Source: Spiroplasma endosymbiont of Nebria brevicollis
Lineage (GTDB): Bacteria; Bacillota_I; Bacilli_A; Mycoplasmatales; VBWQ01
Direction: 5' to 3'
Assembly (NCBI RefSeq): GCF_964030895.1
Contig: NZ_OZ034986.1
Location: forward strand, 558,001-622,000
DNA length: 64,000 nucleotides
In this document: piece after piece, positions 23,753-33,642 of the stretch
Position numbering within the stretch: position 1 is the stretch's first letter
Layout: each line of letters starts with the position of its first letter
The notes under the pieces: model-generated
Told to the model about the DNA's origin: nothing
What the model saw: only the letters and a program-made list of their open reading frames with translations
Databases searched by the model: none
Position numbers and translations under genes: made by a program

Positions 23753-24211
23753 AACAAAAACTTTAAAAAATCAAGAGAAAATGGATATAAAATTTCTAAC
23801 TTATGTCCATTTTTTATTATCTCTTGATAAGAAAGATTTTTTTTATTTAATTTTATGGTTTTTAATTGTTCTCAAAAAACTAAAAAATATTCATCATATT
23901 GTCAAAAATAAATGATAATAAAACTAATCCCCCCCAAGATTAAAAACATTTTCTAGATAATCCAACTGATGAATTTTAAAATTATTTCAGAGTAGTGTTA
24001 AACTTTTAGTACTTTTAGCTTCAAAACATAAGTATTTACCTTTGTAAATACCATGATAGTCAACATTACTTTTTTCCATAAACTTACCATGTTTATTACT
24101 CATAGTTAGAGGATTATGTTTAAAAATTAATGCTCGTTTTTCATTATTTATTATTTCAATAGTATAATTAATTATGGCTTCCAAAAACATGCCACGATTT
24201 GCATAAAACAT
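23749..24211 (-). pseudogene. recU: RecU Holliday-junction resolvase with poly-G frameshift
   Basis: The start at 24211 follows AGGAG. The sequence MFYANRGMFLEAIINYT, then FMEKSNVDYHGIYKGKYLCFEAKST and IHQLDYLENVFNLGG, matches RecU (NRGMxLE; catalytic DYxGxYxGKxLxFEAK; HQxxxL). A run of seven G on this strand (23929-23935) puts the frame out by one: as written it gives LGGD-stop, whereas six G gives the expected GGISFIIIYFW and continues to TAA at 23749. RecU cleaves Holliday junctions during recombination and segregation. The break may be real, slippage-prone or a base-call error. Confidence 0.8.
23771..23827. terminator. Hairpin terminator after HU
   Basis: The outer stem is TCAAGAGA/TCTCTTGA and the inner stem AATGGA/TCCATT, with a T-rich run on the plus strand. 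It lies within the convergent recU reading frame. Confidence 0.55.
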
Positions 24212-24289
24212 AATTATCAACTCCTAATGATAACTAATAAATTGCAAATAACTTTTCTTTTTAATTTACAAATAAAGTGAGGTTTAATT

Positions 24290-24607
24290 ATGAATATTAA
24301 TAAAAAAGATATAATTAATAAAGAATTTAGTGTTGACTATAAAGGTTATAACGCACAAGAGGTAGACTTATTTTTAGATTTAGTAGCTTCTAATTTTGAA
24401 TTGTTAGAAGAGTATGTTACTAAACTAAAAAAACAAAATGAAATTTTAGAAGCAGATAATAATAAAATGTTGTTAGAAAATGATAGTTTAAAGACACACC
24501 TAGTAATTTTAAAACAACAAAAACAAAAATTAGAAGCAAAAGGTGTAGAGAACATTGATATTATTACTAGATTAAGTAAATTAGAAAGTATTGTACATGA
24601 AGAATAA
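24290..24607 (+). CDS. DivIVA/GpsB-like domain protein
   Basis: A 105-residue protein. Its first 35 residues follow the DivIVA/GpsB membrane-binding pattern (KKDIINKEFSVDYKGYNAQEVDLFLD), and the remainder is a continuous coiled coil (EEYVTKLKKQNEILEADNNK onward). DivIVA-type proteins bind curved membrane and organise division or cell poles. In a wall-less cell the role is uncertain. The start follows AAAGTGAGG. The gene ends 20 bases before the promoter-proximal TATAAT of rnpB, and its 3' end contains the rnpB -35 box. Confidence 0.8.
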   Translation: MNINKKDIINKEFSVDYKGYNAQEVDLFLDLVASNFELLEEYVTKLKKQNEILEADNNKMLLENDSLKTHLVILKQQKQKLEAKGVENIDIITRLSKLESIVHEE

Positions 24608-24619
24608 ATATGATATAAT
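24591..24619 (+). promoter_or_regulatory. rnpB promoter
   Basis: TTGTAC (24591-24596), 17 bases, TATAAT (24614-24619). The -35 box sits inside the end of the DivIVA-like gene. Confidence 0.65.
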
Positions 24620-24635
24620 CTTATCCTAAAAGAAT

Positions 24636-24983
24636 AAAAAATGAGCTAATCGCTGCAGTAATATGTAGAGGAAAGTCCACGCTCGCACTTTCTGTGATGA
24701 AAGTAATGTTTGTGTTAGAGGAAACAATAACTCTAAGCAGTAATCCTGACGGCTGACAAGAACCTAAGTTTGAAAAATAAGGTTGGCGTCTATAAAAGTG
24801 TCATAGAGACGAGTTTTAGGGAAACCTAAAGTATGGAACGAGGTAAACCCCACAAGCGAGAAACCCAAATTTAGGTAGGGGCATTGGTTTATTGGAATCG
24901 AACAATAAACCGAACTATTGGAAACAGTGGTAGATAAATGGTTAGCACTTGCAAATGCAAGAACAGAACGTGGCTTATGATTT
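24636..24983 (+). ncRNA. rnpB: RNase P RNA (type B)
   Basis: It has the conserved 5' core GCTAATCGCTGCAGTAATATGTAGAGGAAAGTCC, cited here only by its ends (24643-24676), and the 3' core segments AGACGAGTT-type helix, ACAAGCGAGAAACCCAAATT near 24851 and ACAGAACGTGGCTTAT near 24963. This is the catalytic RNA that matures tRNA 5' ends. Size (about 345 nt) and layout fit the Firmicutes/Mollicutes B type. A T-run follows at 24981. Confidence 0.96.
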
Positions 24984-25029
24984 TTTTATTCTTTTTTTCT
25001 TTTAAAATATTTTATTGAAGGTTTAAAAG

Positions 25030-25497
25030 ATGAATGAACTTATAGAATTAATAGAAAGATTAAATTTTAAAATTAGTTCTTGTGAAAGTATTACGGGTGG
25101 TCTTTTTGCCCAAAAATTTACTATTATTGCTGGTGTTTCACAATACTTTAATGGAGGTATTGCAACATACAGTGATGAAGCTAAAATAAATATTGCAAAA
25201 ATTAAAAAACAAACTATTAAAAAATATGATTCAGTTAGTAAAGAATGTGCATTAGAAATGGCAATTAATAGTCAAAGCATGTTTAAAACAGAAGTTGCTA
25301 TTAGTTTTTACTGGTAATGCTGACCAAGAACTATGGAAACTAAACTAATTGGTTTAGTTTACGTGGGCATTGTTATAAATGATAAAACTTGATGTGAAAC
25401 TTTTCAATTTGTTGGTAACAGAAATGAAATTAGAACTCAAGTTGTAGAACAAGCAATAATTATTTTAAAAAAGATTTTATTAAATTTTAAAAAATAA
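25030..25497 (+). pseudogene. cinA: CinA C-terminal domain (NMN amidohydrolase), broken
   Basis: The reading MNELIELIERLNFKISSCES, TGGLFAQKFTIIAGVSQYFNGGIATYS is the CinA/PncC family (CESxTGG motif), which deamidates nicotinamide mononucleotide in NAD salvage. As written, frame 1 hits TAA at 25315. The expected core TGNAGPRTMETK is recovered only if one T is removed near 25306 and one G is added near 25321. The two indels cancel, so the rest (KLIGLVYVGIVINDKTW ... ILLNFKK, TAA 25495) is in the starting frame. It is either a double lesion or a pair of sequencing errors. Confidence 0.75.
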
Positions 25498-25505
25498 AAA
25501 AAGGT

Positions 25506-25542
25506 ATCACCTCGTTTGCACGTTAATTGTTTACGAGGTGAT
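25506..25542 (+). promoter_or_regulatory. Hairpin that encloses the recA ribosome site
   Basis: ATCACCTCGT (25506-25515) pairs perfectly with ACGAGGTGAT (25533-25542). The right arm contains GAGGTG, the Shine-Dalgarno sequence for the recA ATG at 25547. When folded, the site is hidden; alternatively the hairpin acts as a weak terminator for the upstream gene. Confidence 0.55.
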
Positions 25543-25546
25543 TTTA

Positions 25547-26545
25547 ATGCAAGAAAAAAATTTGCAAACAAATATTAAAAGTAAAGAAGATTTGGTTTCA
25601 ATAGCCATGAAACAAATTGAAAAAGAATTTGGTAAAGGTGCTATTATGTTATTAAGTGATAGTACTATTACTGATATAGAAGTGATTAGTTCGGGTAGTA
25701 TGTTATTAGATGATATTTTAGGAATTAAAGGTTTTCCTAAAGGTCGAATTATTGAAATTTATGGTCCTGAATCCGCTGGTAAAACTACATTAGCATTAAT
25801 GGCTTTAGCACAAGCCCAAAAAATAAATGGTAAAATAGCTTTCATTGATGCTGAACATGCTTTAGACCGTCAGTATAGTCAAAAACTGGGAGTGGATATT
25901 AACTGTTTATTAGTATCACAACCAGACTCTGGTGAACAAGCTTTAGAAATCTTAGACATTTTAGTTAAATCGCAAGCATTAGATATGATTGTCGTTGATT
26001 CATTAGCAGCATTGGTACCACAAGTGGAACTTGATGGTGATATGACAGAACAAACAATTGGCGCTCAAGTTCGATTAATGTCCAAAGCCTTACGAAAACT
26101 AAGTGGTAGTATTGCTAAAACAAATTGTATTGTTATATTTATTAATCAAATTCGTGAAAAAGTTGGTATTATATATGGTAATCCTGAGATAACACCAGGT
26201 GGCAAAGCTTTACGGTTCTATAGTAGTATTAGATTAGAAGTACGGAAAGGTGAACAATTATTAAAAAATAGTCAAATCATTGGACATAATAGAAAAATAA
26301 AGGTCGTAAAAAATAAAGTAGCACCGCCCTTTAAAACCGCCATTATTGATTTCTATTTTGCGCAGGGATTTTCACAGCAAAGTGAAATTATTGATATTGC
26401 CGTTGAGAAGGGAATTATTAATAAATCAGGTGGATGGTATAATTATGGAGAAATAAAATTAGGTCAAGGAAAAGAAAAAGCAAAAGAAAATTTAGAACTA
26501 AATACTACACTTTTAAATGAAATTAAGGCACAAATCAATTTTTAA
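25547..26545 (+). CDS. recA: Recombinase A
   Basis: A full-length 332-residue RecA. Walker A is GPESAGKTTLAL near residue 67, Walker B MIVVDSLAALVP, loop 1 VELDGDMTEQTIGAQVRLMSKALRKL, then FINQIREKVGIIYGNPEITPGGKALRFYSS spanning loop 2, and a shortened C-terminus. It forms ATP-dependent filaments on single-stranded DNA for strand exchange and repair. ATG 25547 fits the GAGGTG ribosome site better than upstream alternatives. recA is known to be truncated in some spiroplasmas such as S. citri; here it is intact, although the neighbouring recU and cinA appear broken. Confidence 0.97.
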   Translation: MQEKNLQTNIKSKEDLVSIAMKQIEKEFGKGAIMLLSDSTITDIEVISSGSMLLDDILGIKGFPKGRIIEIYGPESAGKTTLALMALAQAQKINGKIAFIDAEHALDRQYSQKLGVDINCLLVSQPDSGEQALEILDILVKSQALDMIVVDSLAALVPQVELDGDMTEQTIGAQVRLMSKALRKLSGSIAKTNCIVIFINQIREKVGIIYGNPEITPGGKALRFYSSIRLEVRKGEQLLKNSQIIGHNRKIKVVKNKVAPPFKTAIIDFYFAQGFSQQSEIIDIAVEKGIINKSGGWYNYGEIKLGQGKEKAKENLELNTTLLNEIKAQINF

Positions 26546-26696
26546 TTTTTACAATTAAAACATGTTAAAATTAAGACAGGATAATAATCCTACGTATTTG
26601 TGTTGAGATTAGAAAAACTGTTATTATTGAATTTTAATTTTTTCAATTTTAAGGCGTCTTATTTTTCCTTGCTATCAATCAAGGAGAGGATATATT

Positions 26697-28271
26697 ATGA
26701 AAATTAGTATAACAACATTATTAATAAGTATAATTAGTGGACAAATGGGAATATACTTGAGTATAATAATAGCGATAACACTGACTATAGGGATAATAGC
26801 AGGTGTTTTTATTAGAAAATTTTATTTAAAGAAACAAGAAGAAAAAAGTTTGGATAACATTAAACAGAAGGAAAAAGAAGCACAAAAATTAATTCAAACT
26901 ACAAAAGCTGATGCTAAAGTTGAAATTGCTAAACTAAGAAAAGATTTATATGCTGAAATTGATTTTCGCAAAGAACAAAATTTAGATTATGAGAAAATAT
27001 TAAATAAACGTGAGCGCAAGTTAACTGAACGAGAAGAAATAATTGAAACACAAACTCAAAATCTTTATCATCAACGTGAAATTGTTAAAAATATTAAATT
27101 AGATTATCATCACAAAATTGATCAAATTATTGTAGAATTAGAAAAAAACTCTGGTATGAGTAAACATGAAGCTAAAGAAGAATTGTTTAAAAAATTAGAA
27201 GAACGCTTGTCATTAGAATTTAATAAAATGATTAAAAATCATGAATACAATACTAAACTACAAGCAAAAGAACTTGCTAACAATATCATAAGTGAAGCGA
27301 TTGAACGTTATGCTAGTAACTTTGTAGTTGATAAATCAGTTGCTTATGTTAAGTTGCCAAATGATGAAATGAAAGGACGGATTATAGGAAAAGAAGACCG
27401 TAACATTAAATCATTTGAATTAACTGCTGGTGTTGATATTATTATTGATGACACACCAGAAACTATTCAAATTTCATCTTTTAATCCTATTAGAAGAGAA
27501 ATTGCCACTAGGGCGTTAGAAGATTTAGTTAAAGATGGACGTATTCATCCCATTAGAATTGAAGAAGTTTTAAAATTTCATGAACAAGAATTAAATGAAA
27601 ACTTTAAAATTGATGGTAAAAAAATAATTGATGAACTAAAATTAACCAATTTTGAACCAGAATTAGTTAATTATATTGGTCGTTTAAAATATCGTACTAG
27701 TTATGGTCAAAATGTTTTATTACATTCCTATGAAGTTGCTAAATTAGCAGGTACTATGGCTGCTGAATTAGGACTAGATATTAATCTAGCTAAACGTGCT
27801 GGTTTACTACATGATATTGGAAAAGCAGTTGATTATGAATTAGAAGGTTCACACGTTTATAACGGTGTTATCCTAGCCAAAAAATATGGTGAAGAAGATA
27901 TTATTATTAATGCTATTCATTCTCACCATGGTGATGTTCCAAAAAATAATATTTATTCTTGTTTAGTGTCAACAGCCGATACATTATCAGCAGCACGACC
28001 TGGTGCTCGTAATAATTCATTAGAAGAATTTATTACAAGAATTAAAGAAATTGAAGATTTATGTAAAACGATTAAAGGTGTTGATAAAGCCTATGCTGTG
28101 CAAGCAGGACGTCAAATAAGAGTTATTGTTGACCCAAATGTTATTAATGATATTGATGCTCACACATTAGCTCGCACGTTAAAAGAAAAATTACAACGTA
28201 TTATTACTATTCCTGGTGATATTCATATTACTGTGATTCGTGAAGTTCGTGCTACAGAATTAATTAGTTAA
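26697..28271 (+). CDS. rny: Ribonuclease Y
   Basis: A 524-residue membrane-anchored endoribonuclease that starts mRNA decay. It has a hydrophobic segment at residues 17-40, a long coiled coil (about 45-200), a KH domain with MKGRIIGKEDRNIKSFE near 225, and an HD domain with LLHSYEVAKLAG, RAGLLHDIGKAVD (the HD pair) and NAIHSHHGD. The end, IHITVIREVRATE, is typical. A good CAAGGAGAGG ribosome site is present. It is transcribed separately from recA after a 150-base gap and followed by its own terminator. Confidence 0.97.
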   Translation: MKISITTLLISIISGQMGIYLSIIIAITLTIGIIAGVFIRKFYLKKQEEKSLDNIKQKEKEAQKLIQTTKADAKVEIAKLRKDLYAEIDFRKEQNLDYEKILNKRERKLTEREEIIETQTQNLYHQREIVKNIKLDYHHKIDQIIVELEKNSGMSKHEAKEELFKKLEERLSLEFNKMIKNHEYNTKLQAKELANNIISEAIERYASNFVVDKSVAYVKLPNDEMKGRIIGKEDRNIKSFELTAGVDIIIDDTPETIQISSFNPIRREIATRALEDLVKDGRIHPIRIEEVLKFHEQELNENFKIDGKKIIDELKLTNFEPELVNYIGRLKYRTSYGQNVLLHSYEVAKLAGTMAAELGLDINLAKRAGLLHDIGKAVDYELEGSHVYNGVILAKKYGEEDIIINAIHSHHGDVPKNNIYSCLVSTADTLSAARPGARNNSLEEFITRIKEIEDLCKTIKGVDKAYAVQAGRQIRVIVDPNVINDIDAHTLARTLKEKLQRIITIPGDIHITVIREVRATELIS

Positions 28272-28289
28272 AATTTGAAATATAAATCA

Positions 28290-28320
28290 AAAATATAAGT
28301 TGTTAAGTGCTTATATTTTT
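28290..28320 (+). terminator. Terminator after rny
   Basis: AAAATATAAG and CTTATATTTT form a stem ending in a T-run, 18 bases after the rny stop. Confidence 0.65.
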
Positions 28321-28387
28321 AATGTTTAAGATAAATTTAATGTTAAAATTAAATATGTCTTAAAAAAACAAGAGGTGAATAACAAAT

Positions 28388-29743
28388 ATGAGTTTTGCTG
28401 ATATGATGTCGAAAAAAGTCCAAAAAACTTTAGAAAAAAATTTAAGTAAAAAAACATTAACATTGGAGAACATGGAAGATACAATTAAAGAGTTCAGATT
28501 AATTTTATTAGAAGCTGACGTTAACTTTCGTGTTGTTAAAACTTTAATTAATGAAATTACTGCTAAAGCCAAAGGTGAGTTTATTAAAGAAGGTTTAGAC
28601 CAAAAAGAAATGCTAGTTAAAATCATGCATGAAGAATTAACAAAAATTATGGGTGCTAAAAATATTGAACTTAATCTATCTGGTAATCTGGCAGTGATTA
28701 TGGTTGTGGGTTTACAAGGTTCAGGAAAAACAACAACGATTGCTAAATTGGCTAAGCTAATAACTGATAAATATAAAAAACGATGCTTATTAGTTGCAGG
28801 TGATATTTATCGCCCTGCTGCGGTTGAACAATTAAAAGTTTTAGGAAAGAATCTACACATTGAAGTATTTTCATTAGAAAATGAAACACCACAAACAATC
28901 GTTAAAAATGCCCAAGCATATGCTGATAAAAATAAATTTGATGTTGTCTTAATTGATACAGCAGGAAGATTACACATTGATGAAAAATTAATGAATGAGT
29001 TAGTGGATATTAAAAAAATTACTCAACCACAAGAAATCTTATTAGTTTGTGATGGAATGGCTGGTCAAGATATTATTAATGTTGCCATTGAATTTAATAA
29101 TGCTATTCCTGTTACAGGAAGCATTATTACTAAATTAGATGGCACAGCCAAAGGTGGTTCTGCCCTTTCGATTGCTTATTTAACTAAAATTCCTGTTAAG
29201 TTTTTAGGTATGGGTGAGAAAGTTACTGATTTAGAAACTTTTTATCCTGAGCGAATGGCGGAACGAATTTTAGGTATGGGTGATATTGCCACATTAATGG
29301 AAAAAGCTCAAAGTACTGTTTCCTCTCGTGACGTTGAAGAAACTATGAATCGCATGATGTTAGGACAATTTGATTTAAATGATCTTGTTAATCAAATGAA
29401 ACAAATTAAGAAAATGGGTAAATTAGGTTCATTAGTAAAAATGATTCCAGGTATGTCTGCTAAGATTAGTGAGAATAAGATTAGTGATGCTGAAGCTGAT
29501 TTAAAAATTGCGGAATACATTATCGCGTCAACAACTGCACAAGAACGTGAAAAACCACAAATCTTACGTTATCCAACTCGTAAAACACGAGTTCTAAAGG
29601 GCTCTGGTCGTAGTGAAAAAGAATTAAATAAAGTTTTGAATCAATTTGAAAAAACCAAAAAAGTCATGGATCAAATTGCTGGTCAAATTAAACGTGGTGA
29701 AATGCCAAGCATTCCTGGTATGGAAGATCTTATGAAAAAATAA
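28388..29743 (+). CDS. ffh: Signal recognition particle protein Ffh (SRP54)
   Basis: A 451-residue GTPase that binds SRP RNA and signal sequences of membrane and secreted proteins. G1 is VGLQGSGKTTTIAKLA near residue 105, G3 DTAGRLHID near 190, and G4 TKLDGTAKGG near 247. The C-terminal M domain is rich in Met (MEETMNRMMLGQFDLNDLV, KMGKLGSLVKMIPGM) with the RNA-binding RVLKGSGRSEKELNK. Length is normal. The SRP RNA gene was not found in this window. The start has ACAAGAGGTG upstream. Confidence 0.98.
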   Translation: MSFADMMSKKVQKTLEKNLSKKTLTLENMEDTIKEFRLILLEADVNFRVVKTLINEITAKAKGEFIKEGLDQKEMLVKIMHEELTKIMGAKNIELNLSGNLAVIMVVGLQGSGKTTTIAKLAKLITDKYKKRCLLVAGDIYRPAAVEQLKVLGKNLHIEVFSLENETPQTIVKNAQAYADKNKFDVVLIDTAGRLHIDEKLMNELVDIKKITQPQEILLVCDGMAGQDIINVAIEFNNAIPVTGSIITKLDGTAKGGSALSIAYLTKIPVKFLGMGEKVTDLETFYPERMAERILGMGDIATLMEKAQSTVSSRDVEETMNRMMLGQFDLNDLVNQMKQIKKMGKLGSLVKMIPGMSAKISENKISDAEADLKIAEYIIASTTAQEREKPQILRYPTRKTRVLKGSGRSEKELNKVLNQFEKTKKVMDQIAGQIKRGEMPSIPGMEDLMKK

Positions 29744-29929
29744 TGTTAAAAAATGTTAAAAAAAATAATTTATATAATTTTATAACTTAGTTTCTAACTA
29801 CATTTTTAATTTAAATATACATATAGACAATAGATATTTAAATTAAAGTCATAAAATATGACAATTGTAAAGACTAACAAATTATAAAAAAGATTTGTTA
29901 TTTTAAATTAATTTGTTAAAATTTACTCA

Positions 29930-29973
29930 ACTCAAGAAATTTGTTGGAAATTCTTTGATTTTCTTGAGTTTTA
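29930..29973 (+). terminator. Terminator downstream of ffh
   Basis: ACTCAAGAAA pairs with TTTCTTGAGT, followed by T. It lies about 190 bases after the ffh stop in an otherwise empty AT-rich gap (29744-30127). That gap also holds a modest hairpin near 30043-30078 (CTGACTGC/GGGCAAATCAG) before the next operon. Confidence 0.6.
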
Positions 29974-30127
29974 TAAATATTGTCTTAAAATGGGTTGTAT
30001 TGAGTTTAAATTAAAAAGAACTAGGAAGTACAAATTTTCTACGCTGACTGCTTAAAAAGTTTGGGCAAATCAGAAGACTTTTTCTTGAGTTTGGTAGTTA
30101 AATTAAATTCAGTTAGGAGACAATATT

Positions 30128-30373
30128 ATGAAAGATACATTTGCATCAGTTCGCTTATCTCAAAAACCACAAAATTCATTTTCCTGCTATCGTTGTGGAA
30201 GAGTAATTTTAATAGCAGATTACTTAGAAGGCAGAAATATTCAAGTTAACTGTAATCGATGTGGTTTTAAAAAGCGTGTTGAAACTATGAAAATTGAAAA
30301 GAAAGAGAACAATATTAAATCAAACTCGAAACATAATGAGTTATTAACTGAGGAAAAAAAATGAAATTCTTAA
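30128..30373 (+). CDS. Small zinc-ribbon protein of the secretion locus
   Basis: An 81-residue protein with two Cys pairs, FSCYRCGRVIL and VNCNRCGFKKR (about residues 23-50), a zinc-ribbon arrangement, and a charged tail. The first UGA at 30362 is Trp, so the protein runs to TAA 30371 and overlaps the VirB4-like start at 30361 by 13 bases. The overlap suggests coupled translation with the ATPase. Its function is unknown; a nucleic-acid or protein-binding accessory of the secretion/conjugation machine is a guess. Confidence 0.6.
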
Positions 30374-33078
30374 TACCTAAAACCATTAAATTTGTTAAAT
30401 TACAAATTTGAAGAAATGTTGGTTTAGTTGATTTACTAATTATCTTAATGGTTATTGGATTTGCTTCAATTATAATTTTGCTGTTAAATATTAACATCAT
30501 TTTAAAGTTATTATCAGTTTCTTTAGTAGCAATTGCAACAATTCCATTAACTTTTTCGTGACAACCACGAAAAAAAGGTTGAGAAATCATTATTTTATGA
30601 TTTAAATTTCATAGTAAAAGTCGTTATTATAAATCTGATAAAACCTCACAAGCATTAGTACCTTTTAAAAAAATTATTAGCGAAAATGTGATGCAATTAA
30701 ATGTTAAAAATACCAATTATACGCGGACGTTGTTATTAGAAGGTTTTAATATTACGTTATTATCAAATGAAGAAGCATCTAATAAGATTAAAGATTTAGC
30801 TGCTGCTTTTAAAATTGTTAATATTTCTATGTCACTAATAAAAATTGATATGCCGTTAGATATTAGTGCTCAAACTAATTTTTACCAAACACAATTAGAA
30901 CAAGTGGATTTAGAAAACATTAGCGTTAAAGCCAAAAAAGCACGAAGAGAGCAATTGTTAACATCAATTGCTGTTAATAATGAAATTCAAAATGAAAGTG
31001 AAATGACTCAACCATTCTTTTACTTATTTTTTTACAGTTCCAATCAAGACAAACTTCGTGAAGAAGTGAATGCCTTTAAAAATTATATTAGTCGTAGTGG
31101 TGTCAAAACTACTGACGTTAATGTTTTGGAAATGATGGTCGTTTATAGAAAACTAATTAATACAAATGAAAATGCTATTTTAAATGACATGTTCACTACT
31201 AATTTAGATAAAACTATGAAAAGTAAAGATTTAACTAATGATTTAGCTATCAAAGAATTACTGGTTCATAAAAATAATTTAGAATTTGCTAACTGCTTTC
31301 AAACTATTTATAATATATATGATTATCCTTTTGAAGTATCAGCAGTTTGATTAGCTAATCTTGTTACTATTCCTAATTCCAGTTTAATTTTTACTTTTAA
31401 TAGTATTAGCGAAGAAAGTGCTAAAAAACAATTAAATAAAGCTATGCAAAATTTAGCAACTTTAAATTATATGACCAAATCAGTCTCAGAACGAAGAGAT
31501 TATGATTATCACTATGAATCACTTAACGAGTTATTAAATCAAATTTCTGGTGGTGGCGAAAAGATTTTTAATACCAATTTATATTTAATGATTTCTGGTT
31601 CTAATCGTAAAGATTTGAAAAAGAATATGAGTACAGCAGAATATGAAATTAAAAATAATGGTATGAAATTTGATAAACTATATTATCGGCAGTTAGAAGC
31701 ATTTTTATCAATTATGCCCGATAGTGCTGACTGATTTAAAATTACTGGTCATGAAATGCCTTGTTTAACGATTGCTGCTAGCTTTCCATTTTTAAATCAA
31801 GAATTAAATGATAAACAAGGTTTATTTTTAGGATTTAATGAAAGCGGTAATAAAGTTTTTTTTGACCAACGAACAAAAGGTGGTAATAGAAAGAATCATA
31901 ATCAATTAATTATCGGAACTAGTGGCTCTGGTAAATCTTATACTTCTAAAAAAGAAGTTAATTATCAAATTATGCTCGGTCATAAAGTGATTGTTATTGA
32001 CCCAGAGCGTGAATATCGTGATTTATGTAACTATCATGATGGAAGCTGAATTGATGTCGGTGATGGTTCATCAGGAAACATTAACCCCTTTCAAATTACT
32101 TTAGCTTTAAGTGACGATGCTAATAATGATAACAATGGTCGTGATATTCTAGCACCCCATATGCAATTTTTAGAACAATTTTTAAATGTTGCTTCTGGTG
32201 GCCTAACTCGCAATGAATCAAGTTTACTTATGATTTATGTGCGTTTAATGTATGAAAATGCTGGCATTACAACCAGAACTAAAATTCATTTATTACAACC
32301 ACATGAATTCCCCATTTTTCAAGACTTATACCATATTATTGAAACTGATATGTTAAAAGAAACTGATATGCGTAATAAAAATGACTTAAAAAATTTATTA
32401 ATTATTTTATCAAGATTTGTTAGCGGAGGAACCGATTCCAATTTATGAAATGCCCATACTAATCTGAATGATACTAATAGTTTAGTACAAGTTTATGATT
32501 TATATACTTTAACACAATCTGGTAATAAACGATTAGTTAATGCCCAAATGTTTTTAATTTTAAAATACATTGAAAATGAAGTGCGAAAAAATAAAAATGA
32601 TAATGAAATCAACAAAAAAGAACAATGAATTTCCATCACCATTGATGAAGCACATTTATTAATTGATAAAGAATTCCCTGCGGCATTATTATTCATGTAC
32701 CAAATTGTAAAACGAATTAGAAAGTATACAGGGATGATTAATATTATTACTCAAAATATTAATGATTTTCTAGGTTCTGAGGAAATTAAAAAGTATACAA
32801 CTGCCATTATTAACTCTAGCCAATATTTGAAAGTTTTAAACCTTCAACCCCATGACTTAGCAGCGCTAAATGAACTGTATGCTTCTTATGGCGGAATTTC
32901 TCCTAATGAAACGGACTTTATTGCTCGTGCCAAAGTCGGAGAATGTTTATTTGCTATTTCTAGTTTATATCGTATGTGTTTAACTATTAATGTTAGTATT
33001 GGAGAAACTAATGCCATTAAAGGAATTAGTTCTTCGTATGAAGATGAAACTAATAGTATTTTTGAAATTAATGAATAA
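30361..33078 (+). CDS. VirB4-like (TrsE/TraE-type) secretion ATPase
   Basis: A 905-residue ATPase, intact in code 4. The N-terminus has two hydrophobic segments (about residues 24-62; PrgI/VirB3-like), followed by a CagE/TrbE-like middle region. The motor domain starts with Walker A IIGTSGSGKSYTSKKEV near residue 520, VIVIDPEREYRDL, and Walker B ISITIDEAHLLID near 757. A motif resembling TQNINDFLGS follows. VirB4 proteins energise type IV secretion and conjugative pilus assembly at the inner membrane. It is the second gene of a locus with pilin-, VirB6- and VirD4-like genes. A fragment of a second relative lies at 45686. Confidence 0.88.
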
Positions 33079-33175
33079 TATTCTTAAATGTTATTTACTT
33101 TATTTTAAAATTAACTATAATTAAAGTGTATCAATATTATTTAATATTATTTATAAAATATGAATTTTGACTATT

Positions 33176-33214
33176 AGTCCTAATTTACTTATTACAAGTA
33201 AAATAGGGCTTTTT
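33176..33214 (+). terminator. Terminator between VirB4-like and pilin-like genes
   Basis: AGTCCTAATTTACTT pairs with AAGTAAAATAGGGCT, followed by T. The next gene therefore probably has its own promoter, or partial read-through sets the pilin level. Confidence 0.6.
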
Positions 33215-33302
33215 ATAGTTTTACTAAAAAAATTCATGCTTTATAAACAATTTTGATTAATGATACTTTTTATATTTTTTAAAACCAAGGGAGAAGCAAA
33301 TT

Positions 33303-33602
33303 ATGAATCTTAATTTTTTAGATGGTTTTGACACAGACAAAATTATCACTGCCATAAAACCTTATGTAACAGCAGTAACAGCACTTTTAATTGCTGCTTT
33401 AGTTGCTTTTAGTGTTTTCAAAATTGTTATTTTAGCAAAAGATTTAGCTGCTGCAGGTGATGATCCACAAAGAAGAAGTGAGATAAAAAAAGCCTTTATG
33501 TATACATTAATTGCCCCAATCATTGGTGTTGCTGCTTCAGGTACGATGATGATTTTTGTCAATGTCTTTAAAGCAGGTAGCGGAAACGTGCTTGCTAATT
33601 AG
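33303..33602 (+). CDS. Pilin-like (VirB2-type) membrane protein
   Basis: A 99-residue protein with two hydrophobic helices (about residues 22-45 and 66-90) separated by a short charged loop, DLAAAGDDPQRRSEIKKA. Size and topology match the small pilin-like conjugation proteins annotated in mycoplasma integrative elements (Mbov_0395 type, from memory). It sits between the VirB4-like ATPase and a VirB6-like protein, as VirB2 genes often do. The ribosome site AAGGGAGAAG is good. Whether it forms a filament is unknown. Confidence 0.65.
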   Translation: MNLNFLDGFDTDKIITAIKPYVTAVTALLIAALVAFSVFKIVILAKDLAAAGDDPQRRSEIKKAFMYTLIAPIIGVAASGTMMIFVNVFKAGSGNVLAN

Positions 33603-33642
33603 TCTTAAATAAAAATAATTTTATGAAACGAGGTGAGAACGT

